From NCBI GenBank assembly GCA_029582165.1, contig CM055876.1, forward strand, positions 11,238,501-11,302,500: 64,000 nucleotides of DNA. Direction: 5' to 3'. The position numbers were made by a program, and so were the translations under genes. Shown here in pieces: positions 47,676 to 59,666 of the stretch (the stretch's first letter is position 1; each line of letters starts with the position of its first letter). The DNA is from Portulaca oleracea. Lineage: Eukaryota > Streptophyta > Magnoliopsida > Caryophyllales > Portulacaceae. A model generated the notes under the pieces. That model did no database searches. It saw only the letters and a program-made list of their open reading frames with translations, and had not been told where the DNA came from.

Positions 47676-49126
47676 AACTCTACCTTGGATCATGATCCGA
47701 GCCATTGGTCCAGACAAGCATCTTGACTGTCGCCAACAACACGCCCGTCCACAGGGCGTAGCCCCGTAGGACTCTCACATGCTCTACTCATCAAGGTTGG
47801 GAACTGTTGCCGCATTTCCTTTCACAGTAGACCCCTGTAAGGTGTATAGGCTGCCCTTCCTGGATCCCTTTATATGAACCATTTAACCTCTGCACACTTT
47901 CAGGACACCATCTTCTGCTTCGTACCTGCAACCGATAGCCTCAAAGGTACCCAAAGAAATCAAATTACGGGGTATGTTCGGAATATATTGAACCTCCCTC
48001 AGGGTTCTAACAATGCCATCATGGGTCCGTATCTTGATGCTACCAATCCATGCAACCTCGCAAGCCGGGTCGTTGCCCTTAGTCACAACCCCGGTGTTAA
48101 CACTCTCTTAGGACTCAAACCATTCCTTATGAGGACACATGTGGTAGGTGTACCTTGTACCAAGAACCCACTCATTCCAAGCTATCCTACTTGCCGAGGT
48201 AGCCAAAGCCTCATCCGTAACAATAAACCCCTCACCATTTGAATCAGACTCAACATAGTTTGCAGTACCAGTTTTGGTGCGTTTATCCTTGCTACCCCTA
48301 TTTCGAGATTTGTGCTTTGTCAAAAAATTACTCTCTACATGCCCATTGTTACAACAGTAATTACACTTCTTATGCTGGTGAGGACTCCTAGACTTTGAAC
48401 GGTTTTTAGACTCCCCTCTATACCCGTTGCCATCATTGCCCATTCCCCTTCCAAACAAGCCCTCACTAGTATGGTCATCACCCTCACTATCAAAATCTCT
48501 CCTTAGACAGTAAACAAGCTTTTACTTCACTAAGGTTAAGGACACCACGGTTCCCATACAACATGATCTCCTTAAATTGTTTATGTGATGCAGGTAGGAA
48601 CAAAATTAAATGAAAAGCCTTATCCTCATCAGTGTGTTTCTCATCCATTTATTCTAACTAAGTAATAATAGAATCTAATTCACTGATATGTGCTTGCATG
48701 GAAGTATCTGAGGGCATTCTCAATATGTAGAGTTTCTCCTTCATTCTATACTTATTGGCAAGACTCTTCGACATGTACAACTCTTTTAGTTTGGTCCAAA
48801 GCTCCCGAGGTTTCTCGATATGCATCACCTCTCTCCTAATATGCTCTGCCAAACACAACTGAATCCCTGCAAGAGTCTTATCTTCCTGCTTCTTCCACTC
48901 CCGTGGACTTAGGTTACCTTTAATCTCGTTCTGGAGCTTTTTGAAGTCTCATCGCTCATTGTTTCATCAGTCTTCGAATCGGGATACTCAATCACATCCC
49001 ACAACCATTGCTGAATCAGGACCGCCTTCATCTACAGTCTCCACATAGTGAAACTCCTTGTTCCATCGAATTTTGTAAGTTCACACTTCATGATCGAAGC
49101 CATCTCCACCTTGCTCTGATAACACT
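47676..49126 (-). pseudogene. gag: Array internal segment I17: gag-protease, in-frame knuckle class
   Basis: Frame 48,458-48,108 carries CNYCCNNGHVESNF in frame, linker and protease loop VLGTRY; a TAA near 48,110 (plus strand TTAGGACTC) ends it before the rest at 48,086-47,883. An extra A near 48,494 shifts gag. Gag frame 48,858-48,658. Confidence 0.85.
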
Positions 49127-49737
49127 TGTCATAGAAAATTAATAGTAGCAAGGTAACAGCGGAAGCGAAATAAATAATGAATTGAGATGACGGATATTAC
49201 GACAAAATTCAGGAACAAAATAAGAGCGATGAGACAAAACCAGGTTTACGTAGGAAACCGAAGAACTCGAAGAAAAACCTACGGACTGCGACAGCCTGAA
49301 AACAATCCACTATGAGAAAGGAGGAGTACAACCTGATCTCTATCACAGTGTGTGATGCGATCCACAATAGAGGAGATTACAACAACAAATCTCTCTCACT
49401 CACAAATCACAATCTTTCTCTCTCGGGATACACTTTGAAAATATTGGTGAGACCTTGTTCCCTCTCAATATTTTCTCTCTTGCTCTGGTGTAGTTTAGAT
49501 GGAGATACAAGTTTAATATTTTCTCTCTTGCTCTGGTGTAGTTTAGATGGGGATACACTTTGAAAATATTGGTGAGACCTTATAAGCGCTAGAAGCGTCT
49601 CCCATATGGCGCTCACTGTGCTTGGTGCTGGCAGCGTCAGGGAGACGATGGTAGCGTTTTTGAGCGACGTCTGCTCTTCTAACGTTCTGGACTCCACCAA
49701 GGATCCAATGTGCAACAAAACCCAACAAACTCCACCT
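49127..49737 (-). repeat. Array LTR L18 (611 bp), rearranged, TATA lost
   Basis: At about 49,519 the sequence jumps back and repeats TTCTCTCTTGCTCTGG and the following ~70 bp, then jumps again to TATAAGCGCTAG near 49,580. The TATTTATACT box is missing, so this LTR has no recognisable promoter. PBS-side end TGTCAT. Confidence 0.85.
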
Positions 49738-51179
49738 TGGACCATGATCTAAGCCATTTCTCCAGACAAGCATCTTGACTGTCGCCATCCACACGCCCCT
49801 CCATAGGGCGTCGCCCCGTAGGGCTCTCACATGCTCAACTCATGAAGGTTGGGAACTGTTGCCACAACTCCTATCATAGTACACCCTTGTAGGGTGTATA
49901 GGCTGCCCTTCCTGGTTCCCTTTATATGAACCATGGAACCTCTGAACACTTTTAGGACACCATCTTCTGCTTCGTACCTGAAACCGTTATCCTCAAAGAT
50001 ACCCAAAGAAATCAGATTACGGGTTATGTTCGGAATATAACGAAACTCCTTCAGGGTTCTAACAATGTAGTCATGGGTCCGTATCTTGATGTTACCAATC
50101 CATGCAACCTCGCAAGTCAAGTCATTGCCCATAGTCACAAACCCCGGTGTTAACACTCTCATAGGACTCAAACCAGTCCTTATGAGGACACATGTGGTAG
50201 GTGCACTCAATACCAAGAACTCACTCATTCAAAGCTACCCTACTTGCCGAGGTAGCCAAAGCCTCATCCGTAACAAGAAACCCCTCACCATCTGATTCAG
50301 ACTCAACACAGTTTGCAATACCAGTTTTGGTGCGGTTATCATTACTACCCCTCTTTTGAGATTTCTGCTTTGTCAAACAATTACTCTCTACATGCCCCAT
50401 TGTTACGACTGTAATTACACTTCTTATGCTGGTGAGGACTCCTAGAATTTGAACAGTTTTTAGACTCCCCTCTATACCCGTTGCCATCATTGCCCATTCC
50501 CCTTCCAAACAAGCCCTCACTAGTATGGTCATCACCCTCACTATCAAATCTCTCCTTAGCCAGTAAACAAGCTTTTACTTCACTAAGGTTAAGGACACCA
50601 TGGTTCCCATACAACATGATCTCCTTAAATTGTTTATGTGATGCAGGTAGGGACAAAATTAAATGAAAATCCTTATCCTCATCAGTGTGTTTCTCATCCA
50701 TTGATTCTACCGCAGTAATAATAGAATCTAATTCAATGATATGTGCTTGCATGGAAGTTTCTGAGGGCATTCTCAATATGTAGAGTTTCTCCTTCATTCT
50801 ATACTTATTGGCAAGACTCTTCGACATGTACAACTCTTTTAGTTTGGTTCAAAGCTCCCGAGGTTTCTCGATATGCATCACCTCTCTCTGAATATGCTCT
50901 GCGAAACACAATTGAATCCCTGCCAGAGTCTTATCTTCCTGCTTCTTCCACTCTCGTGGACTTAGATTACCTTTAATCTCATTCTGGAGCTTTTTGAAGT
51001 CTCATCACTCATTGTTTCATCAGTCATCGAATCGGGATACTCAATCACATCCCACAACCTTTGCTGAATAAGGATCGCCTTCATCTACAGTCTCCACAGA
51101 GTGAAACTCCTTATTCCATCAAATTTCGTCATTTCACACTTCGTGATGGAAGCCATCTCCACCTTGCTCTGATACCACT
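49738..51179 (-). pseudogene. gag: Array internal segment I18: gag-protease
   Basis: Shifted-knuckle class (four Cs near 50,395). The Trp before the protease loop is TGA, and the loop reads LGIEC. Gag frame 50,833-50,381 (150 residues). Confidence 0.85.
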
Positions 51180-51826
51180 TGTCAGAGAAAATTAATATTA
51201 GCAAGGTAATAGCGGAAGCGAAATAAATAATGAATTGAGATGACGGCAATTACGACAAAATTCAGGAACAAAATAAGAGCGATGAGACAAAACCAAGTTT
51301 ACGTGGGAAATCAAAGAACTCGAATAGAAACCTACGGACGGCATCAACCAGAAAACAATCCACTATGAGAAAGGAGGAGTAAAATATGACCACTATCACA
51401 ACGTTTGATGCGATCTACAACAGAGGAGATTACAACAACAAATGTCTCTCACTCACAACTCACAATCTTTCTCTCTCGGGATACAATTTAAAAATATTGG
51501 TGAGACCTTTTTCCCTCTCAATATTTTCTCTCTTGCTCTCGGGTAGTTTAGGTGGAGATACAAGTTTAATACTTACACTAATAGAGAAGAAAGGAAACTA
51601 GGTTAAAACAATAAGCTAAAAACAAACATCTGTCGCCGCTGAAAAAAACCGATCTTCGAAGGAGGCGCTTGAAGCGCCTTATAAGCGCTAGCAGCGTCTC
51701 CCATATGGCGCTCGCTGTGCTTGGCACTGGCAGCGTCAGGGACACAATGGTAGCGTTTTTTAGCGACCTTTGCTCTTCTCACGTTCTAGACTCCACCAAA
51801 GATCCAATGGGCAACAAAACCCAACA
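51180..51826 (-). repeat. Array LTR L19 (647 bp)
   Basis: PBS-side end TGTCAG. Shares the GGCGCTTGAAGCGCC palindrome (about 51,663) with L21; the plus-strand TATA region is changed to TACTTACACT. Confidence 0.85.
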
Positions 51827-53255
51827 AACACCACATTGGACCATGATCTGAGCCATTGGTCCAGACAAGCATCTTGACTGTCACCATCAACACGCCCCTC
51901 TTTAGGGCGTAGCCCCGCAGGGCTCTCACATGCTCAACTCATCAAGGTTGGGAACTGTTGCCGCAGTTCCTATCACAGTAAACCCTTGTAAGGTGTATAG
52001 GCTGCCCTTCCTGGTTCCCTTTATATGAACCATGGAACCTCTACACACTTTCAAGACACCATCTTCTGCTTCGTACCTGCAACCGTTATCCTCAAAGGTA
52101 CCCAAAGAAATCAGATTACGGGTTATGTTAGGAATATAACGAACCTCCTTCAGGGTTCTAACAATGCCATCATGGGTCCGTATCTTGATGCTACCAATGC
52201 TTATCCGTAACAATAAACCCCGGTGTTAACACTCTCATAGGACTCAAACCAGTCCTTATTAGGACACATGTGGTAGGTGCACTCAGCACCAAGAACCCAC
52301 TCATTCAAAGCTACCCTACTTGCCGTGGTAGCCAAAGCCTCATCCGTAACAAAAAACACCTCACCATCTGAATCAGGCTCAACACAGTTTGCAGTACCAG
52401 TTTTGGTGCGGTTATCATTACTACCCCTCTTTTTAGATTTCTGCTTTATTAAACAATTATTCTCTACATGCCCCATTGTTACGACTGTAATTACACTTCT
52501 TATGCTGGTAAGGACTCCTAGACTTTGAAAGGTTTTTAGACTCCCCTCTATACCTGTTGCCATCATTGCTCATTCATCTTCCAAACAAGCCCTCATTAGT
52601 ATGGTCATAACCCTCACTATCAAATCTCTCCTTAGACAGTAAACAAGCTTTTACTTCACTAAGGTTAAGGACACCACGGTTCCCATACAACATGATCTCC
52701 TTAAATTGTTTATGTGATGCAGGTAGGGACAAAATTAAATAAAAAGCCTTATCCTCATCAGTGTGTTTCTCATCTATTGATTCTAACTCAGTAATAATAG
52801 AATCAAATTCACTGATATGTGCTTGCATAGAAGTATCTGAGGGCATTCTCAATGTGTAGAGTTTCTCCTTCATTCTATACTTGTTGGCAAGACTCTTCGA
52901 CATGTACAACCCTTTTAGTTTGGTCCAAAGCTCCCGAGATTTCTCGATATGCATCACCTCTCTCTGAATATGCTCTGCGAAATACAACTAAATCCCTGCC
53001 AGAGTCTTACCTTCCTGCTTCTTCCACTCCCGTGGACTTAGGTTACCTTTAATCTCGTTCTGGAGCTTTTTGAAGTCTCATCGCTCATAGTTTCGTCAGT
53101 CTACGAATCGGGATATTCAATCACATCCCACAACCTTTGCTGAATCAGGACCGCCTTCATCTACAGTCTCCACATATTGAAACTCGTTGTTTCATCGAAT
53201 TTTGTAATTTCACACTTCGTGATCGAAGCCATCTCCACCTTGCTCTGATACCACT
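51827..53255 (-). pseudogene. gag: Array internal segment I19: gag-protease with templated filler
   Basis: Near 52,199-52,219 the protease strand encoding GNDPxCEVAW is replaced by about 20 bp (GCTTATCCGTAACAATAAA) that copy sequence found ~140 bp away (52,340). Protease loop LGAEC. Gag frame 52,987-52,574 (137 residues). Confidence 0.85.
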
Positions 53256-53901
53256 TGTTAGAGAAAATTAATAGTAGCAAGGTAACAGCGGAAGCGAAAT
53301 AAATAATGAATTGAGATGACGAAAATTACGACAAAATTCAGGAACAAAATAAGAGCGATGAGACAAAACCAGGTTTACGTGGGAAACCAAAGAACTCGAA
53401 GAAAAACTTACGGACGGCGACAGCCAGAAAACAATCCACTATGAGAAAGGAGGAGTAAAATCTGATTACTATCACAGCGTTTGATGTGATCCACAACAGA
53501 GGAGATTACAACAACAAATATCTCTCAGTCACAACTCACAATCTTTCTCTCTCGGGATAAACTTTGAAAATATTGGTGAGACCTTTTTCCCTCTCTATAT
53601 TTTCTCTCTTGCTCTGGTGTAGTTTAGGTGGAGATACAAGTTTAATATTTATACTAATAGAGAAGAAAAGAAACTAGGTTAAAACAATAAGCTAAAAACA
53701 AACATCTGTCGCCGCTGACAAAAAACGGATCTTCGAAGGAGGCGCTAGCAGCGCCTTATAAACGCTAGCAGCGTCTCCCATATGGCCCGCTGTGCTTAGC
53801 GCTGGCAGCGTCAGGGACACGATGGTAGCGTTTTTTAGCGACGTCTGCTCTTCTCTCGTTCTGGGCCTCACCGAGGATCTAATGGGCCACAAAACCCAAC
53901 A
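53256..53901 (-). repeat. Array LTR L20 (646 bp)
   Basis: Full-length, GAGAAGAAAAG variant, TATA box kept near 53,649. Confidence 0.86.
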
Positions 53902-55316
53902 AACTCTACCATGGACCATGATCCGAGCCATTTGTCCAGACAAGCATCCTTACTGTCACCATCAACACGCCCGTCCACAGGGCGTAGCCCCGCAGGGCTC
54001 TCACATGCTCAACTCATCAAGGTTGGGAACTGTTGCCGCATTTCATTTCACAGTAGACCCCTGTAAGGTGTATAGGGCGCCCTTCCTAGATCCCTTTATA
54101 TGAACCATGGAACCCCTGCACACTTTCAGGACACCATCTTCTGCTTCGTACCTGCAACCGTTAGCCTCAAAGGTACCGAAAGAAATCAAATTACGGGGTA
54201 TGTTCGGAATATAACGAACCTCCTTCAGGGTTCTAACAATGCCATCATGGGTCCGTATCTTGATGCTACCAATCCATGCAACCTCGCAAGCCGGGTCGTT
54301 GCCCTTAGTCACAACCCTGGTGTTAACACTCTCAAAGGACTCAAACCATTCCTTATGAGGACACATGTGGTAGGTGCACCCAGTACGAAGAACCCACTCA
54401 TTCCAAGCTATCCTACTTGCCGAGGTAGCCAAAGCCTCATCCGTAAGAATAAACCCCTCACTATTTGAATCAGACTCAACATAGTTTACAGTACCAGTTT
54501 TGGTGCGTTTATCCTTACTACCCCTCTTTTGAGATTTCTGCTTTGTCAATAAATTACTCTCTACATGCCAATTGTTACAACAGTAATTACACATCTTATG
54601 CTGGTGAGGACTCCTAGAATTTGAACGGTTTTTAGACTCCCCTCTATACCCGTTGCCATCATTGCCAATTCCCCTTCCAAACAAGCCCTCACTAGTATGG
54701 TCATCACCCTCACTATCAAATCTCTCCTTAGACAGTAAACAAGCTTTTACTTCACTAAGCTTTTACAACATGATCTCCTTAAATTGTTTATGTGATGCAG
54801 GTAGGGACAAAATTAAATGAAAAGCCTTATCCTCATCAGTGTGTTTCTCATTCAATTATTCTAACTCAGTAATAATAGAATCTAATTCACTGATATGTGC
54901 TTGCATGGAAGTATCTGAGTGCATTCTCAATATGTAGAGTTTCTCCTTCATTCAATACTTATTGGCAAGACTCTTCGACATGTACAACTCTTTTAGTTTG
55001 GTCCAAAGCTCCCGAGGTTTCTCGATATGCATCACCTCTCTCTGAATATGCTCTGCCAAACACAATTGAATCCCTGCCGGAGTCTTATCTTACTGCTTCT
55101 TCCACTCCCGTGGACTTAGGTTACCTTTATTCTCGTTCTGGAGCTTGTTGAAGTCTCATCGCTCATTGTTTCATCAGTCTTCCACATCCCACAACCTTTG
55201 CTGAATCAGGACCGCCTTCATCTACAGTCTCCACACAGTGAAACTCCTTGTTCCATCGAATTTTGTAATTTCACACTTCGTGATCGAAGCCATCTCCACC
55301 TTGCTCTAATAACACT
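53902..55316 (-). pseudogene. gag: Array internal segment I20: gag-protease, in-frame knuckle class
   Basis: A 213-residue frame (54,684-54,043) spans knuckle (CNYCCNNWHVESNL; last Cys lost), linker, protease (VLRTGC, Arg for Asp) and pre-integrase region. About 25 bp are missing near 54,762, at GNRGVLNL, so gag upstream is out of frame. About 20 bp are missing near 55,182. Confidence 0.86.
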
Positions 55317-55963
55317 TGTAAGAGAAAATTAATAGTAGTAAGGTAACAGCGAAAGCGAAATAAATAATGAATTGAGAGGACGGAAATTACGACAAAATTC
55401 AGGAACAAAATAAGAGCGATGAAACAAAACCAGGTTTACGTGGGAAACCGAAGAACTCGAAGAAAAATCTACGCACGGTGACAGCCAGAAAACAATCCAC
55501 TATGAGAAAGGAGGAGTACAACCTGATCTCTATCACAACGTGTGATGCGATCCACATTAGAGGAGATTACAACAACAAATCTCTCTCACTCACAACTCAC
55601 AATCTTTCTCTCTCGGGATACACTTTGAAAATATTGGTGAGACCTTTTTCCCTCTCAATATTTTCTCTCTTGCTCTGGTGTAGTTTAGGTGGAGATACAA
55701 ATTTAATATTTATTCTTGTAGAGACGAAAGGAAACTAGGTTAAAACAATAAGCTAAAACAAAACATCTGCCGATGCTGAAAAAAACCGATCTTCGAAGGA
55801 GGCGCTTGAAGCGCCTTATAAGCGCTAGCAGCGTCTCCCATATTGCGCTCGCTGTGCTTGGCGCTGGCAGCGTCAGGGACACGATGGTAGCGTTTTTGAG
55901 CGACGTCTGCTCTTCTCACGTTCTGGACTCCACCAAGGATCCAATGGGCCACAAAACCCAACA
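55317..55963 (-). repeat. Array LTR L21 (647 bp)
   Basis: Last LTR in the window. PBS-side end TGTAAG; the PBS is degraded (plus strand CTCTAATAACA). The TATA region is altered to TATTCTTG near 55,713. Confidence 0.85.
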
Positions 55964-56308
55964 AACAACACCTTGGACCATGATCTGAGCCATTTCTCCA
56001 GACAAGCATCTTGACTGTCGCCATCAACACGCCCCTCCGTAGGGCGTAGCCCTGTAGGGCTCTCACATGCTCAACTCATCAAGGTTGGGAACTGTTGCCG
56101 CAGTTCCTATCACAGTAAACCCTTGTAGGGTGTATAGGCTGCCCCTCCTGGTTCCCTTTATATGAACCATGGAACCTCTGAACACTTTTAGGACACCGTC
56201 TTCTACTTCGTACCTGCAACCGTTATTCTCAAAGGTACCCAAAGAAATCAGATTACGGGTTATGTTCGGAATATAACGAACCTCCTTCAGGGTTCTAACA
56301 ATGCCATC
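55964..56308 (-). pseudogene. Array internal segment I21, left part: tail and pre-integrase end
   Basis: The unit tail and the 3' part of the protease/pre-integrase region, interrupted by E4 in the codons for the conserved DGIVRTL stretch. It continues at 63,507. Confidence 0.83.
56304..56308. other. Target-site duplication of E4 (CCATC), left copy
   Basis: CCATC here and at 63,507-63,511; uninterrupted units have it once in AATGCCATCATGGG. Confidence 0.92.
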
Positions 56309-56600
56309 TGATAAGTGCTTCTTGTATATATGAATACTTGGTTGTTTTGATTGGAATTTGGGAAATATTTGATTTGATTGTGTTATTTTATACCCGAATT
56401 TCCCATATTACACTTGGTTTGGAGTGTGGTGAGTTTTGTAGGGAATTTGTGAAGAATCGATGTAAACCGAGCCCAAAAAGCAAGTGTAGATCCAAGTTAT
56501 GAGCTTAAAGGACCAAGAAGTGAGGTGTTGGATCATCCAAGGCCCAAACAATGGCCCAAAGTACCCCTAGGCTCGAGAAAGCAGTGACACGGGTGCCCCC
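56309..56600. repeat. Inverted-repeat arm, left (partner 56,960-57,251)
   Basis: A ~292-bp arm that is the reverse complement of 56,960-57,251, with about three mismatches by eye. The spacer is ~360 bp. Transcribed, it would form a long hairpin. At three sites near 56,550-56,580 the left arm agrees with its partner arm and not with the 5' LTR. Confidence 0.92.
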
Positions 56601-56852
56601 AAGTGAAGAACAAACTTGCTAGGAATCAACAATGGAGGACTTTTGCTCCTCCACTTCAAAGTATGTTCGAGTTGCTCTTCAATCTTCAATCTTCTCTCAA
56701 TCTTCAATGATGGAATGGAATATGGATGATGAATGATATGATTAGGGCATGAAATGGATGACGGTGGAATGATTCCCCTTTTACTCGGCCAGAAATCCGC
56801 ATAATATAGGCAAACATCACTTCAAAACCGCCGGAAATGAAAAGACAAGAGA

Positions 56853-56936
56853 GACACGGACCGTGCCAGGGTAGGCACGGACCGTGCCCCATGTGACACG
56901 GACCGTGCTCCCTGTGACACGGGCCGTGTCAGCTTT
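56853..56936. repeat. Palindrome cluster in E4 3' LTR
   Basis: Four copies of CACGGACCGTG or GGCACGGACCGTGCC (5- to 7-bp arms, 1-bp centre). The 5' LTR has one more copy at 63,058-63,160. Confidence 0.88.
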
Positions 56937-57251
56937 CTTCTTGACTTTTCTCACTCTCTGGGGGCACCCGTGTCACTGCTTTCTCGAGCCTAGGGGTACT
57001 TTGGGCCATTGTTTGGGCCTTGGATGATCCAACACCTCACTTCTTGGTCCTTTAAGCTCATAACTTGGATCTACACTTGCTTTTTGGGCTCAGTTTACAT
57101 CGATTCTTCACAAATTCCCTACAAAACTCACCAAACTCCAAACCAAGTGTAATATGGGAAATTCGGGTATAAAATAACACAATCAAATCAAATATTTCCC
57201 AAATTCCAATCAATACAACCAAGTATTCATATATACAAGAAGCACTTATCA

Positions 57252-57262
57252 AAATCCCCCAT
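57252..57262 (-). other. E4 polypurine tract
   Basis: The minus strand reads ATGGGGGATTT directly before the 3' LTR start TGATAAG. It primes plus-strand synthesis and fixes orientation. Confidence 0.75.
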
Positions 57263-59228
57263 GCTTAGTCCTTGCTTGTCCCTAAGCATGTCCAAACTCA
57301 AAAGAAAAGGCAAAGAAAGAAAATAAAAGAAAACGGGACAAAATGACTCAAAGAACTCAAGCAAAAGTAAAAAGACTCAAAAGTAAAAATTAACAAAAAT
57401 GAAACTTTTTTATTAATTACAACTCTTAAGGATGGCAAAGATAGAACATTCAATCAACCCAATCTAATCTAAAGTACAGCCCGAGAGTGAAAAAGAAGCC
57501 AATTTACACAAGTAAATGAAGACAAATTATTCAAGAATGGTACCGATCAAGTTCAACCAATCACCCTTAATCACCGAATGAGATAAGAAGGCACATGTTA
57601 AGCATGAAACTAGGTAAGAATGAAGAGCAAACTCACTTTCTGGGAATGTGGAAGCACTCCTCTCATGTGTTTAAATATGAAAAAAATCATTGAAAGTTCG
57701 CTCAAATACTCAAACCAAAGTCACAACCAACCACATACTTGCTAAGAATCTCAACTCTCCAACGCAATTTGCAAAGCAACAATGACAATCAAGAGGACTT
57801 TCAAGGGTTGTAACGGGGCTAAGGTTAAGGGTAAGGAGTGGAAAATATTTGGGAATTGTGGAGCTAAAAGCCAAAGCTTGAAATTATGTCGCACCAATTC
57901 ATACATACACTCTTACCACTTAAAATCAATCCAAATCAACTCCACAAACAATTGGAAACTTGCCTCAAAACAAAAAAACACAATGTCAAACACTTTATTC
58001 TCTTTTTTCTTCTTTTTTTTTCCGGAATTCTCCGATTTTTTTCTTTTTTTTCACACTTTTTCTTTTTTGTTTTTTTTTCTTTGAATAAAACACACAAACA
58101 AACAAACTCACACTTATATACACCTCACTAGGCAAGTTCCAACTCTACCCAACAACTTCAATGTACATAATTTGGGGAATCAAATCAATATTTACAACTC
58201 AAACCAATTCCCCATCACAAACCAAACCACCAAAGTAACCATAATCAACCCAACTTCATACTCAACACATTTCAAGCAATGGCTTAAGGGTAGGAAATAT
58301 ATAATCGGCCAAGGCTCATAATATGGGTTCAAGAAAAGAAAAAGTCAAGGCTAGAAAGGGCTAACTAAGGATATTCTGATGTAAACGGGTGGTCAAGGCT
58401 TGCGGGTTCAAATCCTAATGCCTCTATCATCTAGTCAGTGTACAACGCATAGCAATTTCAAGGAGATGTAAAGCAAATGAAGGAGGATGCCACAATGGTG
58501 AATCCCTCATGGAAATTAGACTAATAAAAATGATTAGTCTTTTCTTTTAGGCTTATGTGGACTCACGGGTAGCGCTCAACAATCATTACCTAGTTTAAAA
58601 AGATATGCATATGCACAACTCACTCTTACAATAGAAACAAAGGCAATCGGTCTTACTATCCTAGCACAATTCTCACAACATTTAGCTTCACAACTCATGT
58701 CAACTCACAGTCTTTCACAAACGGGCTATACAGGATCAAATCAAGTCAAAAGAGAAACTATCTCGCCAAATCCTATATTAAACCTTTTTGTTTTTTTTCT
58801 TTTTCTATTTTTTTCTCTTTTTTTTTCAAAAACCTTTTACAAGATTCAAAATGAAAATAAGAAAATAAGAAAACGAAAATGAACTACGAAAAGAGGAAAT
58901 TAAAACTACAAGCAAATCTAGAAATCAAAGAAAATAAAAACAAAACAAAAGAAAAAGACTCAAAACAAGTTAAAAACGACTCAAAACACACATATCCACA
59001 AAAAGTTTACACAAATCCCCCCATGCTTGAACCGAGCATTGTCCGCAATGCAAAACATCACCCGAGAAGCAAAGGAAGAAAACACAAATCTAGAAGAATC
59101 AAAAATAAAAAGAAGAAAAATAAGGAAAAATTTTAGAAAATCCTAAAAAAAATAAAATGAAATCGAAAAAGCTTGGGTTGCCTCCCAAGAAGCGCTTGTT
59201 TAATGTCCTAAGCTAGACAAGGTACCTC
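57252..59228 (-). other. E4 non-coding internal region
   Basis: About 2 kb with no domain in any frame. It has T-rich runs at 58,000-58,085 and 58,785-58,830 and A-rich runs at 58,840-58,990 and 59,095-59,165. Phrases such as CCCCCATGCTT recur at both ends (57,257 and 59,019). Near 59,170 is the stretch GGGTTGCCTCCCAAGAAGCG, which I recall as common in plant Athila/Tat 3' regions. This is where pol would be in an autonomous element. Confidence 0.7.
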
Positions 59229-59666
59229 TCAACCGGGCGAATAGTCCATAACTCCATAGCCAAGGGTTTTAGGAGCTCCATCTTGTAAAGTACCTTCAAA
59301 CGTCTTCAAATTGACCCTACAGCTTGGGTCAAACTCATCACCTCTTTCAAAAATGGAAGGATCTCCATCATCAAACCTGAAAATCTCATCCAATGTACCC
59401 TTGTTAATGGCATAAGGCACGTTCTTGATGATGTTCGGTGGGGGCAAAATTTCTTTTATTCCCACCCTTGCATCGCCAAGTTCATGGCCTTTATCAATAA
59501 ATAAACCACAAGAATTTGCAACAAAATGGTCACGAGATTTCTCATGCTTTTCATTCTCCAGTACATGCACACAGTCATCTTTCTTTTCACAAATCATACC
59601 ATCAACATTCTTATCCTTCTCACCAAACACATCAACACCAAAGCAAGGGGAAACGCCACGTGGCAA
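59229..59666 (-). pseudogene. E4 post-protease tail, out of frame
   Basis: A 145-residue frame starting inside protease-distal sequence (RGVSPCFGVDVF). It is acidic and Cys-containing, with no catalytic motif known to me; it corresponds to the variable spacer that precedes RT in Athila polyproteins. A frameshift near 59,690 separates it from the protease frame. It ends at MDYSPG with a stop at 59,229, well before any RT could begin. Confidence 0.65.

Larger units (their letters stand above)
56309..57251 (-). repeat. E4 3' LTR, fold-back form (943 bp)
   Basis: From 57,251 leftwards it follows the normal LTR (matching 63,506-62,804) for about 655 bp; it then switches at a CCCA microhomology (about 56,597-56,601) to a reverse-complement copy of the first ~292 bp. 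The 48-bp length difference from the matching part of the 5' LTR is explained by one missing ~20-bp palindrome repeat and a missing 28-bp piece. LTR positions equal to 62,049-62,803 (R-U5) are absent. Confidence 0.9.

Noticed and set aside
57782..58131. Plus-strand frames with Phe-rich C-termini
   Set aside because: Produced by poly-T runs in the E4 non-coding region; no membrane protein family is recognisable.
58697..59136. Lys-rich plus-strand frames
   Set aside because: Produced by A-rich low-complexity sequence.
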